Program-made: the position numbers and the translations under genes
The notes under the pieces: generated by a model
What the model was told of the DNA's origin: nothing
Database searches by the model: none
What the model saw: only the letters and a program-made list of their open reading frames with translations
In this document: positions 1-9,339 of the stretch, piece after piece
Layout: each line of letters begins with the position of its first letter
Position numbering within the stretch: position 1 is the first letter of the stretch
Assembly (NCBI RefSeq): GCF_900102895.1
Contig: NZ_FNGD01000004.1
Location: forward strand, 1-64,000
Direction of reading: 5' to 3'
Length of the DNA: 64,000 bases
Source of the DNA: Arthrobacter sp. ov407
GTDB lineage: Bacteria; Actinomycetota; Actinomycetes; Actinomycetales; Micrococcaceae

Positions 1-432
1 GGTCAGCGGCAGCGCCGTGGTCAGTGCCAGGGATTCGGACAGGAGGGCCCCGGCGGTGCGTTCGCTGACGGTCAGGACACAGGCGACCTCGGCGATCACG
101 GCAAGCTCCTGGGCGGTGTGTTCCTGCGGGGAGGCCGCCGGCGGCGCCAGAGCCTTGGTGGCCTGCACGTAGTCGGCGGCCAGCCTCACCTTCAGCGCGG
201 CGGTGCGGGCTTCCAGCCGGGCGACTTCGGCGAACCCGTCCAGGCAATCGTCCGCCAGCTTTCGCAGCGGATCGGCGTCCCGGAGTGGGTCGGCGACTTG
301 CAACGGATCGGCGGAAGGCGGATCAGCATGGTCCGCACCGGTGCCGGTGATGGCAGCAAGCGCAGCAACGGACGCGGCAACGGCCTCCACGGCCGCCCTG
401 CTTTCCGCGCTCCAAGCTGCTCTGCTTTCCAT
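1..432 (-). CDS. DUF222 HNH endonuclease family protein, N-terminal part
   Basis: The frame opens at ATG 432 and runs without a stop through position 1, so 144 codons are present and the C-terminus lies outside the window. The translation begins MESRAAWSAESRAAVEAV and continues with the alanine-rich helical pattern of DUF222, including KLADDCLDGFAEVARLEAR and SERTAGALLSESLALTTALP. In this family a DUF222 domain is usually followed by a C-terminal HNH nuclease motif, which cannot be seen here. Such genes occur in many copies in Arthrobacter-like genomes and their role is not settled. The family call is fairly sure; nuclease activity is inferred from the family. Confidence 0.75.
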   Translation of the reverse strand, partial: MESRAAWSAESRAAVEAVAASVAALAAITGTGADHADPPSADPLQVADPLRDADPLRKLADDCLDGFAEVARLEARTAALKVRLAADYVQATKALAPPAASPQEHTAQELAVIAEVACVLTVSERTAGALLSESLALTTALPLT

Positions 433-722
433 ACCCAAATCATCGCAGGAGGCACCGACAGTATTTGATGAGCATGGCTGTCTTGCGGCGTGACTCTCGG
501 CCCCCGGCATGCCCCGAATGAAGGACAAAGGACCATGCGCCAATTTGGCGCCCGCTTTCATGCGGCGGCCGCTGTTCGAGGCCCCCAGATGTCCGGATGG
601 ACTTCAGGCTCGAGGGGACGCGGACGTTCGGCAACGGCGTGGTTCTGCTCCACTACTCGAACGACGGCGCCTAAGGGGCCCACCCGTTGGGATCCGAGTT
701 TCAGGCCTGAAGTGGCATCGTT
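433..722. other. Intergenic region, no convincing gene
   Basis: This 290-base stretch separates the DUF222 gene from the GNAT gene. The only protein-like reading is a plus-strand ORF at 597-674 coding for MDFRLEGTRTFGNGVVLLHY plus five residues, with no clear ribosome site. It could be the decayed tail of an older gene. No terminator hairpin or promoter stands out. Confidence 0.3.
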
Positions 723-1613
723 TCAGCAGCCGGTCAAGTGCCGCTTCGGCCTCTCCTGCCGGTAGAGGTACCGGCTGGCTTCGCGGAAACCGGCGTGGGC
801 GTACACGCTCCTGGCACCGGCGTTGGATGCCATCACCAAGAGCCAGTACCCGGCCACGCCACGGGCCCCGCCCTCACGCAGCAGCGCCCGGACAATCCGG
901 CCGCCATAGCCCTGCCGCCGCGCATCCGGACGCGTAGCCATGCAGTACAGGCCACCCCACGGGCGCCCGGTTGGCCCTGTGGGTCCGGTGCCGGGCAACG
1001 CGAGCCGTCCGACGGCGGCAGGCACGCCGCAGTCGTCCCGCACCAGCGCGTACAGGGCCGGGCACCCTGCCAGGATGCCGCGGGCTACGGCGAGCTCGTC
1101 CGCTCCCCCGCGGCCGTCAACGCTCCACCACAGGTCCAGCCACTCCGCCGACGGCTCGGCCGAGATTTCCACGGCGGGGTCCGGGTCGCCGGAATCCGCG
1201 CCGGGCCCCGCCCCGGGCTGCGCCCCAGGTCGCCGGACCAGGACCAGGGTTTCGGACTGCCGGGTGAATCCTTCGTCGTCGAGCACCGCGTGCAGTGCCG
1301 CATAGCGCGGACCGTCAAAGATCTGGAAGATCACCGGAAGCCGGCGCTTCCGGTACCAAAGCCGTGCCTCCCGGACTGCGGCGAGCTGCCGGTGCGGGTC
1401 ATCAACGCCAGGATCCCGCGTCCACACTGAGTTGGCCCTCTGCGTCACCCCGGACGCCGCCCGCAGCACCCAATCGCCGGACTCCTGCCGTTCGGCGGCT
1501 GGCCACGCGGCATCCATCAGTGCCTCCAGCCCCGGAATGGCTTTGGCGATGGCTTCGGCGTTGCCTTCCGGGATAGCTTCGGCGGTCGCTGCGGGGTGCG
1601 GGATCAGGTCCAT
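723..1613 (-). CDS. GNAT family N-acetyltransferase
   Basis: This 296-residue protein has a C-terminal GNAT fold. The acetyl-CoA-binding signature is around RPDARRQGYGGRIVRALL, followed by GYWLLVMASNAGARSVYAHAGF, the usual strand-helix end of the domain. The N-terminal half looks like a degenerate second GNAT-like region that ends in a proline- and glycine-rich linker (PGAQPGAGPGADSGDPDP). A GGAGAG ribosome site lies a few bases before ATG 1613. The gene follows aspS in the same direction but is separated from it by a strong hairpin, so it is probably transcribed separately. The substrate is unknown. Confidence 0.8.
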   Translation of the reverse strand: MDLIPHPAATAEAIPEGNAEAIAKAIPGLEALMDAAWPAAERQESGDWVLRAASGVTQRANSVWTRDPGVDDPHRQLAAVREARLWYRKRRLPVIFQIFDGPRYAALHAVLDDEGFTRQSETLVLVRRPGAQPGAGPGADSGDPDPAVEISAEPSAEWLDLWWSVDGRGGADELAVARGILAGCPALYALVRDDCGVPAAVGRLALPGTGPTGPTGRPWGGLYCMATRPDARRQGYGGRIVRALLREGGARGVAGYWLLVMASNAGARSVYAHAGFREASRYLYRQERPKRHLTGC

Positions 1614-1655
1614 CGAGGTTCTCTCCGTCCGGAACGAATGCGGCCGATTATGACA

Positions 1656-1695
1656 GCAGCAGGGGCTCTCCGGTTGCCCGGGGAGCCCCTGCTGC
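1656..1695 (-). terminator. Strong hairpin terminator after aspS
   Basis: Bases 1656-1668 pair perfectly with 1683-1695. The stem continues inward through 1669-1673 and 1678-1682 with one G-U pair, leaving a TTGC loop. It lies just past the aspS stop codon on the minus strand. There is no long T run, which is common for actinobacterial terminators. Confidence 0.75.
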
Positions 1696-1714
1696 TCATG
1701 CTGATGCCGCTCTC

Positions 1715-3502
1715 TTAGTTCTTGCCGTCCTCGGGCTTCTTCTTGGCCTCGGGCTTGAAATCGACGCCGGCTTCCTTGCGCTGCTGCGCCGTGATGGGAG
1801 CGGGAGCCTGGGTCAGGGGGTCGAAGCCGCCACCGGACTTCGGGAACGCGATGACGTCGCGGATGGACTCCACACCAGCCAGCAGGGCAACCACCCGGTC
1901 CCAGCCGAATGCGATGCCGCCGTGCGGAGGGGCACCGAACTTGAAGCCCTCCAGGAGGAAGCCGAACTTGGTCTGCGCGTCTGCCTTGTCAAGGCCCATG
2001 AGCTCGAAGACCCGTTCCTGGACGTCGCGCTCGTGGATACGGATCGAGCCGCCGCCGATTTCGTTGCCGTTGCAGACGATGTCGTAGGCGTAGGACAGCG
2101 CCGACTCGGGATCCGCGTCGAAGGAGTCCATGAACTCGGGCTTGGGCGAGGTGAACGCGTGGTGCACAGCGGTCCACTGGCCGGCGCCGACGGCGACGTC
2201 GCCGGAGGCGACTGCGGCGGCGGCGGGCTCGAACATCGGCGCGTCCACGACCCAGCAGAAGGCCCAGTCAGCGGGGTTGATGAGTCCGGTGCGGTGGCCG
2301 ATCTCCACGCGGGCAGCCCCGAGGAGCGCCCGGGACGGGGTCTTCTCTCCGGCTGCGAAGAAGATGCAGTCACCGGGCTTGGCGCCGACGGCGTCGGCGA
2401 GGCCCGCACGCTCGGTGTCGGTGAGGTTCTTGGCGACGGGACCGGCGAGTTCGCCGTCCTCCTTGTACAGGACGTACGCCAAGCCCTTGGCGCCGCGCTG
2501 CTTGGCCCATTCCTGCCAGGCGTCGAGGGCACGGCGGGCCTGGGAGGCGCCGCCGGGCATGACGACGGCACCGACGTAGGGCGCCTTGAAGACGCCGAAG
2601 TTGGTGTCCTTGAAGAATTCGGTCAGCTCGCTGAGCTCCTGGCCGAAGCGCAGGTCCGGCTTGTCCGAGCCGTAGCGGGCCATGGCGTCGTGGTACGTGA
2701 TGCGCTGGATCGGCGTCGGGATCTCGACGTCGATCAGCTTCCACAGCGCTTTGACGATGTTCTCGCCGAGACGGATGATGTCGTCCTGCTCCACGAAGCT
2801 GGCCTCGATGTCGAGCTGCGTGAATTCCGGCTGGCGGTCCGCACGGAAGTCTTCATCGCGGTAGCAGCGGGCGATCTGGTAGTACTTTTCGAAGCCGCCC
2901 ACCTGCAGGAGCTGCTTGAACAGCTGCGGGGACTGCGGCAGCGCGTACCAGGAACCCGGCGCGAGGCGTGCCGGGACCACAAAGTCGCGGGCACCTTCCG
3001 GCGTCGAACGGGTCAGCGTGGGGGTCTCGATCTCCACGTAGCCGTCCTGGTGGAGCAGTTCGCGGGCCACACGGTTGGCTTCCGACCGCAGGCGCAGGTT
3101 GCGGGCGGGGCCCGGGCGGCGCAGGTCCAGGTAGCGGTGCTTCAGGCGCGCTTCCTCGCCCACCTCAACGTGCTCGTCGATCTGGAACGGCAGCGGATCG
3201 GAGGTGTTGAGGATGGTGACCTTCTCGGCCATGACCTCGATCTCACCTGTGGGCAGCGCCGGATTCTCGTTGCCCTCGGGACGCTGGGACACCGTGCCGA
3301 CAATCTGCAGCACATACTCGTTGCGCAGACCGTGGAAGACCTCTTCTTCGCGGACCACAACCTGGGCGACGCCGGACGCGTCGCGCAGGTCAACGAATGC
3401 GACACCACCGTGGTCACGACGCCGGCCGACCCAGCCGGCGAGAGTTACGGTTTGTCCAATGTGCTCGGAGCGAAGCGATCCGAGGTCATGTGTGCGCAGC
3501 AC
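1715..3502 (-). CDS. aspS: Aspartyl-tRNA synthetase
   Basis: Class II aminoacyl-tRNA synthetase of 595 residues, the normal length for bacterial AspRS, charging tRNA-Asp in the cytoplasm. An N-terminal OB-fold anticodon-binding domain begins [19 protein letters not shown] and contains [19 protein letters not shown]. Catalytic signatures include [12 protein letters not shown], motif 2 around [20 protein letters not shown] and motif 3 at [16 protein letters not shown]. The bacterial GAD insertion lies between motifs 2 and 3. The C-terminus is lysine-rich ([13 protein letters not shown]). Whether it also charges tRNA-Asn depends on whether the genome carries AsnRS, which cannot be judged here. 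It is divergent from the permease gene. Confidence 0.97.
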   Translation of the reverse strand: MLRTHDLGSLRSEHIGQTVTLAGWVGRRRDHGGVAFVDLRDASGVAQVVVREEEVFHGLRNEYVLQIVGTVSQRPEGNENPALPTGEIEVMAEKVTILNTSDPLPFQIDEHVEVGEEARLKHRYLDLRRPGPARNLRLRSEANRVARELLHQDGYVEIETPTLTRSTPEGARDFVVPARLAPGSWYALPQSPQLFKQLLQVGGFEKYYQIARCYRDEDFRADRQPEFTQLDIEASFVEQDDIIRLGENIVKALWKLIDVEIPTPIQRITYHDAMARYGSDKPDLRFGQELSELTEFFKDTNFGVFKAPYVGAVVMPGGASQARRALDAWQEWAKQRGAKGLAYVLYKEDGELAGPVAKNLTDTERAGLADAVGAKPGDCIFFAAGEKTPSRALLGAARVEIGHRTGLINPADWAFCWVVDAPMFEPAAAAVASGDVAVGAGQWTAVHHAFTSPKPEFMDSFDADPESALSYAYDIVCNGNEIGGGSIRIHERDVQERVFELMGLDKADAQTKFGFLLEGFKFGAPPHGGIAFGWDRVVALLAGVESIRDVIAFPKSGGGFDPLTQAPAPITAQQRKEAGVDFKPEAKKKPEDGKN

Positions 3503-3654
3503 AGCATTCCTTTCAGCGGAAAATCAAAAGTGACGTTGAAAACGATGTTCAAGAAACCGTGTTCAATAAAACGATGTTCAGTAAAAGAACTTCAATAGGA
3601 TCGCCTCAGGAACGATCCCGTTCGAGTTTACCCGTTGGAAAGGCCCCTCCCGCC

Positions 3655-5016
3655 ATGGCAACCCGGCACAACGGAACCGAGCCCGGTGATGCGCCCAGTG
3701 AGCAGCCCGATGATCAGCCCGGTGACCGCCCCGGCCAGCAGCGGCCGCAGCAGCGGCTGCAGCGCCGGCTCGGCGTGTTCGATTCCACGGCAATCGGCCT
3801 GGGTTCCATGCTGGGCGCTGGCGTGTTCGTCGTGTTCGCCCCCGCCGCCGCCCTGGCCGGGCCGCTGCTGACACTCGCCGTGGCCGTGGCCGGCGTCATC
3901 GCCTACTGCAACGCTGTCGCGTCGGCGCAACTGGCGGCCAGATACCCCGCCAGCGGGGGATCTTATGTATATGGACGCCGGCAGCTCGGCGAGTGGCCCG
4001 GCTTCATTGCGGGCTGGGGTTTCGTTACGGGCAAGACGGCGTCCTGCGCGGCGATGGCCCTGACGTTCGGGCACTATGTGGCGCCGGCTTACGCCACGCC
4101 GCTGGCGGTCGCCGGCGTCGTGGTCCTCACAGGCGTCAACCTGCTCGGCATCACACGGACCGCGCTGCTGACCAGGATCCTGCTGGCCGTAGTGCTGGCC
4201 ACGCTTGTCTTTGTCGCCGTGGCGTCGCTGCTGGGCCCGCACCCGGAGGGCGCCCCCGCGGTGTCGGCGGCGCCGGCCTACCCTGCGGCGCCCTCCGGCG
4301 GCTGGGGCGTCCTTCCCGCGGCGGGCTTGATGTTCTTCGCCTTCGCGGGCTATGCGCGGATCGCCACCCTGGGCGAGGAGGTCAAGGACCCCGCGCGCAC
4401 CATCCCTCGGGCCATCCTGGCCGCGCTGGCCGGCGCCTTCGTGATCTATCTGGGCCTGGCCGCGCTGCTGCAGTGGCACCTGCCGCCGCAGCAGCTGGCG
4501 GGTTCGACGGCGCCGCTGCTTGACGCGGTGGCGGTCTCGCAGCTCAGCGCCGGCGTTCCCTTCGTCCAGGCCGGGGCGGCGGCCGCCTGCCTGGGCGCGC
4601 TGCTGGCCCTGATCACCGGGGTAGGCAGGACCACCCTGGCGATGGCACGGGAGCGGGACCTGCCCGCCCCGCTGGCACAGGTGGGCCGCGCCCACACAGT
4701 CCCGTTCGTAGCGGAACTGGCCGTTGCCGCCGTCGTGATCATCCTGTTGCTGAGCACCGACGTGATGACCGTGGTCGGATTTTCCAGCTTCGGCGTGCTG
4801 ATCTATTACGCCGTGACCAACGCCTCGGCCTTCACGCTGGCCGGCCGGTCTTGGCACGCGCCGCGCTGGCTCAATGTGCTGGGCTTCCTCGGCTGCCTGG
4901 TCCTGGCGATCACCCTGCCGCCGGCCTCGATGCTGGTCATGGCGGCGGTGTTGGCCGCCGGGGTGGCCGGGCGGTTCCTAGTCGTGCGGATGCGCAGGGC
5001 ACCCCACAAGAACTAG
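3655..5016 (+). CDS. APC-family amino-acid permease
   Basis: Predicted integral membrane transporter of 453 residues from ATG 3655, with a hydrophilic N-terminus of about 40 residues and roughly a dozen hydrophobic segments. The APC signature is visible: LGVFDSTAIGLGSMLGAGVF in TM1, the conserved EEVKDPARTIPRAI in the loop after TM6, and LALITGVGRTTLAMARERDLP further on. These features fit a proton- or sodium-coupled amino-acid uptake carrier, but the substrate is not readable. The reading frame is open far upstream into the aspS promoter region, but ATG 3655 removes that non-conserved extension. The gene ends inside a 15-bp triple repeat shared with the convergent hisS end. Confidence 0.88.
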   Translation: MATRHNGTEPGDAPSEQPDDQPGDRPGQQRPQQRLQRRLGVFDSTAIGLGSMLGAGVFVVFAPAAALAGPLLTLAVAVAGVIAYCNAVASAQLAARYPASGGSYVYGRRQLGEWPGFIAGWGFVTGKTASCAAMALTFGHYVAPAYATPLAVAGVVVLTGVNLLGITRTALLTRILLAVVLATLVFVAVASLLGPHPEGAPAVSAAPAYPAAPSGGWGVLPAAGLMFFAFAGYARIATLGEEVKDPARTIPRAILAALAGAFVIYLGLAALLQWHLPPQQLAGSTAPLLDAVAVSQLSAGVPFVQAGAAAACLGALLALITGVGRTTLAMARERDLPAPLAQVGRAHTVPFVAELAVAAVVIILLLSTDVMTVVGFSSFGVLIYYAVTNASAFTLAGRSWHAPRWLNVLGFLGCLVLAITLPPASMLVMAAVLAAGVAGRFLVVRMRRAPHKN

Positions 5017-5046
5017 CCCCGCAAGAACTAGGCCCGAACGAACTAG
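5002..5046. repeat. 15-bp tandem triplet repeat carrying stop codons
   Basis: Three consecutive 15-base units (5002-5016, 5017-5031, 5032-5046) all end in GAACTAG. Because 15 is a multiple of three, the permease stop TAG is repeated in frame twice more. The CTAG of the last unit also supplies the hisS stop on the opposite strand. Confidence 0.85.
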
Positions 5047-6386
5047 CGCCCGGCGGTTACGCGCACGTGCAGATCCTCCTCGGCGGGCATCCACGCGTCC
5101 GGGTCGGCGTCGTACTGCTCGCCCGTGCGGATGTCCTTGACCTGGTGCTTGCCGTCGTCGTCGGTGAACCAGACAAACGGGATGCCGCGACGGTCGGCGA
5201 ATTTGATCTGCTTGCCGAACTTCTCGGCCTTCGCGGCGACCTCCGTGGCGATGCCGCGGCTGCGCAGCTGCGCAGCGACATCCTGCGCCGCGGCCCAGCT
5301 GTCGTCGTTGTTAAGCGTCACCAGCACGGCGGTCGGCACCGAGCGCGTGGCCTTGGCCAAGTCCTGGCTCAAGATCCGCGACACCAGGCGGGTCACGCCG
5401 ATTGAGAGGCCGACGCCGGGGAATTTGCGGTTGCCCTTGCTGGCCAGTGCATCGTAGCGGCCGCCTGAGCAGATCGAGCCCAGCTGCTCGTGCCCCACCA
5501 GGACGGTTTCCACCACGGTGCCCGTGTAATAGTCCAGGCCGCGGGCGATGCTGAGATCCGCTACGACTCGTCCCGGGGCGTGCTGGACGGCAGCCGCGAT
5601 GACTTGCTCCAGCTCGTTCAGGCCTTCCTCCAGCAGCTCGTTGGTGACGCCCAGCGCCCGGACCTGCTCCACGAAAGACGTGTCCGTTGTACGGATGCCG
5701 GCGAGCTTCAGGGCGGCCTGCGCCTGATCGTCAGTGGCGCCGAGTTCCTCCTTGAGCAACTCGGCCACCTTCGCGGGCCCGACCTTCTCGAGTTTGTCGA
5801 TGCTGCGGAGAACGCCCGCGGTGTCCGTGAGCCCGATCCCGGTGTAGAAGCCCTCGGCCAGCTTGCGGTTGTTGATCCGCAGCAGGAAATCGGGGATGGG
5901 CAGCGCATTGAGCGCCTCGGCGATCACGAGCGCGATTTCAACGTCGTAGCGGAACGGCAGGTCGCCGTCGCCGACGACGTCGATGTCCGCCTGGGTGAAT
6001 TCGCGGGCACGTCCCTCCTGGGGGCGTTCGCCGCGCCAGACCTTCTGGATCTGGTAACGGCGGAACGGGAAGGCAAGGTAGCCGGCGTTTTCCACGACGT
6101 ACCGGGCGAAGGGCACGGTGAGGTCGAAGTGAAGGGCAAGAGCATGTGGGTCGGTCCGGGCCATCGTGTCCGCCTCCTCATCCTGGAGCCGGCTCAGCCC
6201 GTAGACCTCTTTGTCGATCTCTCCCTTGCGCAGCAACTGGCCCACCGTTTCGACGGCGCGGGTCTCGATCGAGGAGAAACCATGGAGCTCGAACGTCCGG
6301 CGCAGCGTGTCCAGGACATGGAGTTCCACCAGCCGCTCCTCGGGAAGCCACTCGGGGAATCCTGACAGGGAGGCTGTGCGTGCCAT
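5043..6386 (-). CDS. hisS: Histidyl-tRNA synthetase
   Basis: Class II synthetase of 447 residues that charges tRNA-His. Motif 2 is seen at QIQKVWRGERPQEGRAREFTQ, the HisRS-specific histidine loop at ARGLDYYTGTVVE, motif 3 at SGGRYDALASKGNRKFPGVG with GLSIGVTRL, and a C-terminal anticodon-binding domain begins near VPTAVLVTL. I place the start at ATG 6386 (MARTASLSGFPEWLPEE) because an AGAGGAGA ribosome site lies nine bases upstream. An in-frame start nine codons earlier, at 6413, has none. The gene is divergent from the cyclophilin gene across a 277-base gap. Confidence 0.96.
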   Translation of the reverse strand: MARTASLSGFPEWLPEERLVELHVLDTLRRTFELHGFSSIETRAVETVGQLLRKGEIDKEVYGLSRLQDEEADTMARTDPHALALHFDLTVPFARYVVENAGYLAFPFRRYQIQKVWRGERPQEGRAREFTQADIDVVGDGDLPFRYDVEIALVIAEALNALPIPDFLLRINNRKLAEGFYTGIGLTDTAGVLRSIDKLEKVGPAKVAELLKEELGATDDQAQAALKLAGIRTTDTSFVEQVRALGVTNELLEEGLNELEQVIAAAVQHAPGRVVADLSIARGLDYYTGTVVETVLVGHEQLGSICSGGRYDALASKGNRKFPGVGLSIGVTRLVSRILSQDLAKATRSVPTAVLVTLNNDDSWAAAQDVAAQLRSRGIATEVAAKAEKFGKQIKFADRRGIPFVWFTDDDGKHQVKDIRTGEQYDADPDAWMPAEEDLHVRVTAGR

Positions 6387-6513
6387 GGTGAAATTTTCTC
6401 CTCTGGTTACCACTGCGGTATCTCGTTGCTACTGCAGTATCTTCGGGCGCGGGCATCACGCGGCATTCATCTGTCGAAACGTAACGAAGATAAGCGGCAG
6501 ACCGGCCAGTCGT

Positions 6514-6544
6514 GCATAAACTGTGTGCGGCAGTCAGTTTATGC
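6514..6544. promoter_or_regulatory. Inverted repeat between hisS and the cyclophilin gene
   Basis: GCATAAACTG at 6514-6523 is repeated inverted at 6535-6544, a perfect 10-bp match with an 11-base spacer in an otherwise unassigned divergent intergenic region. No T run follows, so an operator or RNA hairpin in the leader of the downstream plus-strand gene is as likely as a terminator. Its function is unknown. Confidence 0.45.
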
Positions 6545-6663
6545 GTTCGGCGCCCGCTTCTTCCAACGGAGCCAGCCCCGGCGGGACTGCCGGCAGCTTG
6601 CTGCTGCTACCGCGACGGCGCCTAGGGCCCGTCACGGTAGCGGCCATACAACCAGGAGGACCT

Positions 6664-7470
6664 TTGGCGGCCAGTTCACGCAGCGCACGCGAGGCGAAGC
6701 GGCGCGTCCAGCAGATGGAGGCCAGGCGCGGCCTGCGCATGGACCAGGACAAGCGCCGCAAGCGCGACAACGTCCTGGCCATCAGCGCCGGCACAGCGGC
6801 GATCGGCCTGGCCCTGGTCCTGCAGCTCACGGTCTTCGCGTCGAACCCGACCGAAGAGGAGTTCGCGGCCGTGCAGGAGGGGCTCCAGAGCCCGTCGGCG
6901 TCCGCCACGCCGACAGCTGCCACCACGAATGCTGCGAACATCCCCAAGCCGGAAACCGCGGCGGGCAAGACGTTCACGGGCGAGCTCAAGCTCAACCGCG
7001 GCGCGCTCGGCGTCAAGCTTGACGGCACGAAGGCCCCGCAGGCCGCGGCCGTCTTCAAATCCCTCGCCGACCAAAACTTCTACAAGGGCCTCAGCTGCCA
7101 CCGGCTGACTACGGCCGAGACCTTCGGCGTCCTGCAGTGCGGTTCCAAGGCCGGCAACGGCAGCAGCGACGCGAGCTACACCTGGGGCCCGCTGGAAAAC
7201 ACCCCGCAGGACAACAAATACCCCGCTGGAACGATCGCCGTGGCCCGGACCAGCGGGAACGCCAACAGCAACGGCACCCAGTTCTTCATTGTGTACAAGG
7301 ACACCGTCATTCCGGCGGATAGCGCCGGCGGCTATACGGTGGTGGGCAAGGTTACCTCGGGGCTCGACGTGGTGAGCGGGATTGCCGCGGCCGGACTGAA
7401 GCCCGGCGGCAACGCCACCGACGGCGCACCTGTGGAACCAGTCACGATAGACTCGTTCTCACTGAAGTAA
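6664..7470 (+). CDS. Membrane-anchored cyclophilin-type peptidyl-prolyl isomerase
   Basis: Predicted prolyl cis-trans isomerase of 268 residues that should act outside the membrane. The start is TTG 6664, chosen because AGGAGGACC sits directly upstream; the open frame extends further back without a ribosome site. A charged N-terminus (SAREAKRRVQQMEARRGL) is followed by one transmembrane helix (VLAISAGTAAIGLALVLQLT), a Ser/Thr/Ala-rich linker and a cyclophilin domain with KAPQAAAVFKSLADQNFYKG, YPAGTIAVARTSGNANSNGT and QFFIVYKD. The anchored form is common in actinobacteria and is thought to help fold exported proteins. The DUF349 gene follows 61 bases downstream. Confidence 0.9.
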   Translation: MAASSRSAREAKRRVQQMEARRGLRMDQDKRRKRDNVLAISAGTAAIGLALVLQLTVFASNPTEEEFAAVQEGLQSPSASATPTAATTNAANIPKPETAAGKTFTGELKLNRGALGVKLDGTKAPQAAAVFKSLADQNFYKGLSCHRLTTAETFGVLQCGSKAGNGSSDASYTWGPLENTPQDNKYPAGTIAVARTSGNANSNGTQFFIVYKDTVIPADSAGGYTVVGKVTSGLDVVSGIAAAGLKPGGNATDGAPVEPVTIDSFSLK

Positions 7471-7531
7471 CCAGCCTCGGCCCTGAAGGCCGTGGTCCCG
7501 GTATTTCCCTCCAAGCGAAAGACTTCTAGCG

Positions 7532-9238
7532 GTGACAGACAGTCAGAAATCCGACGAAACATTGGCAACAGCAGCTGCCAACGAAACCGAAGCCGAGGCA
7601 ACCCCTGCCGAGACTGCAGGCGCTGCCGTAGAGGCCGCCGGCGAGACTGCGGCAACCGCAGACGCGGCAACCGCAGACCCGGCAACCGCAGGCGCAGCAG
7701 CCGCCGCAGCCGAGGCCTCAGCAGAGGTGCCCGCGGCAGAGTCGGCGGAGCTCACCGAGCCCGTTGAGCCCACGGAGTCCACCGTGGCACCGTCGGCGGA
7801 GACGGCGGAGACGGCGGCCGAACCGGCAGCCGAGCCTGTCGCTGAAGCCGCGGCCACTGCTGCCCCGGCCCCCACGCCGGCCGCGCGTCCCGCGCCGAGC
7901 CCGGCAGCGTTTGCTGCCCGGCCGAAGGCCAAGCCGTCTCCGGCCGCACCAGCTCCCGCGCCGGTGGCCGTGTCCTCCGCAGCCTCACTGGCGGAAGCAG
8001 CCCGCTGGGGCCGTGTTGAAGGCGACGGCCACGTTTTCCTGACCGTTGACGGCACGGAATATCCCGTCGGCCAGTACCCGGGAGTCAGCGCCGACGAGGC
8101 CCTGGGCTACTTTGCCCGGAAGTTCGACGACGTCGTAGCCCAGATCGTCCTGCTGGAACAGCGCGTGAGCTCCAAGGCGCCCACAACGGACATGCAGAAG
8201 ACCGTCACGCACCTGCGCGAGCAGCTCGCCGAGCGCAACATGGTGGGCGACTTCCGCTCCGCCGAGGCACGGCTGGATGCACTCGTGACGCAGATCGGCG
8301 AGCTTGAAAAGGCCGAGAAAGCCGAACACGACGCCGTCCGCGCCGCCGAGCTTGCCGCCCGCGAGGCCATCGTGGCAGAGGCCGAGGAAATCGCCGGCCA
8401 CGATCCCGCGCAGATCCAGTGGAAGACCTCCAGCGCGCGGATGAACGAACTCTTCGAGAGCTGGAAGACCGCGCAGAAGAGCGGTGTCCGGCTCGGCCGC
8501 AGCAACGAGGACGCACTGTGGAAGCGGTTCCGCGCCGCCCGCACGGTGTTTGACCGGCACCGCCGCGCCTACTTCTCCCAGCTGGACAGCACCAATTCGG
8601 CTGCCAAGGCAGCAAAAGAGAAGCTGATCACCGAAGCCGAGGCCCTTTCCTCCTCAACCGACTGGGGTTTTGCCGCCGGCGAGTACCGCCGCCTGATGGA
8701 TGAGTGGAAAGCCTCCCCCCGCGCCAGCCGCAAGGACGACGACGCCCTGTGGGCCCGCTTCCGCGCGGCCCAGGACGTCTTCTTCACCAACCGGCAGGCA
8801 GCCAACGACGAGATCGACCAGGAATACGGTGCGAACCTGGTGGTGAAGGAAGCGCTCCTGGTGGAGGCCAACGAGCTGCTGCCGATCAAGGACCTCCCGG
8901 CGGCCAAGAAGGCGCTGCAGTCCATCCGGGACCGCTGGGAAGAAGCCGGCAAGGTTCCCCGCGCCGACATGGGCCGCGTCGAGGCCGGCCTGCGGAAGGT
9001 CGAAGACGCCGTCCGCCACGCCGAGGACGAAAACTGGAAGCGCTCCAACCCCGAGACGAAGGCGCGCACCAACAGCGCCCTGACCCAGCTCGAAGCCGCC
9101 ATTGCCGGTCTTAAGGAAGACCTGGCCAAGGCAGAGAAGGCCGGCGACGAGCGGAAGATCAAGGCAGCCCGGGAAGCCCTCGAGGCGCGCCAGGCGTGGC
9201 TGGAGCAGCTCGAGCGTTCAGCGAGCGAGCTCTCCTAG
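7532..9238 (+). CDS. DUF349 domain protein
   Basis: A 568-residue cytoplasmic protein starting at GTG 7532. The first 150 or so residues are a low-complexity stretch rich in Ala, Glu, Thr and Pro. The rest is long charged alpha-helix with repeated DUF349 units, recognisable by the alternating motifs ALWKRFRAARTVFDRHRRAYF, ALWARFRAAQDVFFTNRQAA and IRDRWEEAGKVPRADMGRVE, and by EYRRLMDEWKASPRASRKDD. It ends in a predicted coiled coil. The molecular role of the family is not established. A strong hairpin follows the stop. Confidence 0.88.
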   Translation: MTDSQKSDETLATAAANETEAEATPAETAGAAVEAAGETAATADAATADPATAGAAAAAAEASAEVPAAESAELTEPVEPTESTVAPSAETAETAAEPAAEPVAEAAATAAPAPTPAARPAPSPAAFAARPKAKPSPAAPAPAPVAVSSAASLAEAARWGRVEGDGHVFLTVDGTEYPVGQYPGVSADEALGYFARKFDDVVAQIVLLEQRVSSKAPTTDMQKTVTHLREQLAERNMVGDFRSAEARLDALVTQIGELEKAEKAEHDAVRAAELAAREAIVAEAEEIAGHDPAQIQWKTSSARMNELFESWKTAQKSGVRLGRSNEDALWKRFRAARTVFDRHRRAYFSQLDSTNSAAKAAKEKLITEAEALSSSTDWGFAAGEYRRLMDEWKASPRASRKDDDALWARFRAAQDVFFTNRQAANDEIDQEYGANLVVKEALLVEANELLPIKDLPAAKKALQSIRDRWEEAGKVPRADMGRVEAGLRKVEDAVRHAEDENWKRSNPETKARTNSALTQLEAAIAGLKEDLAKAEKAGDERKIKAAREALEARQAWLEQLERSASELS

Positions 9239-9264
9239 GCACGCGACACACCACCAAGCCAGAC

Positions 9265-9306
9265 CAGGCCCCGTTTCGGTTATCCACATGACCGGAACGG
9301 GGCCTG
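9265..9306 (+). terminator. Hairpin terminator after the DUF349 gene
   Basis: Bases 9265-9280 pair with 9291-9306, a 16-bp stem with one G-U pair around a 10-base loop, starting 26 bases past the DUF349 stop codon. Confidence 0.8.
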
Positions 9307-9339
9307 TCCTATGTCCGGGGAACCGGGAACGATGGCGGA

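Noticed and set aside
597-674. A 25-residue ORF (starting MDFRLEG) between the DUF222 and GNAT genes
   Set aside because: It looks mildly protein-like but has no ribosome site, family or coupling. It is mentioned only in the intergenic entry.
1922-3598. A 558-codon open frame on the plus strand opposite aspS
   Set aside because: It is the complementary shadow of aspS in GC-rich DNA: the protein has no recognisable motif, while the minus strand gives a complete synthetase.
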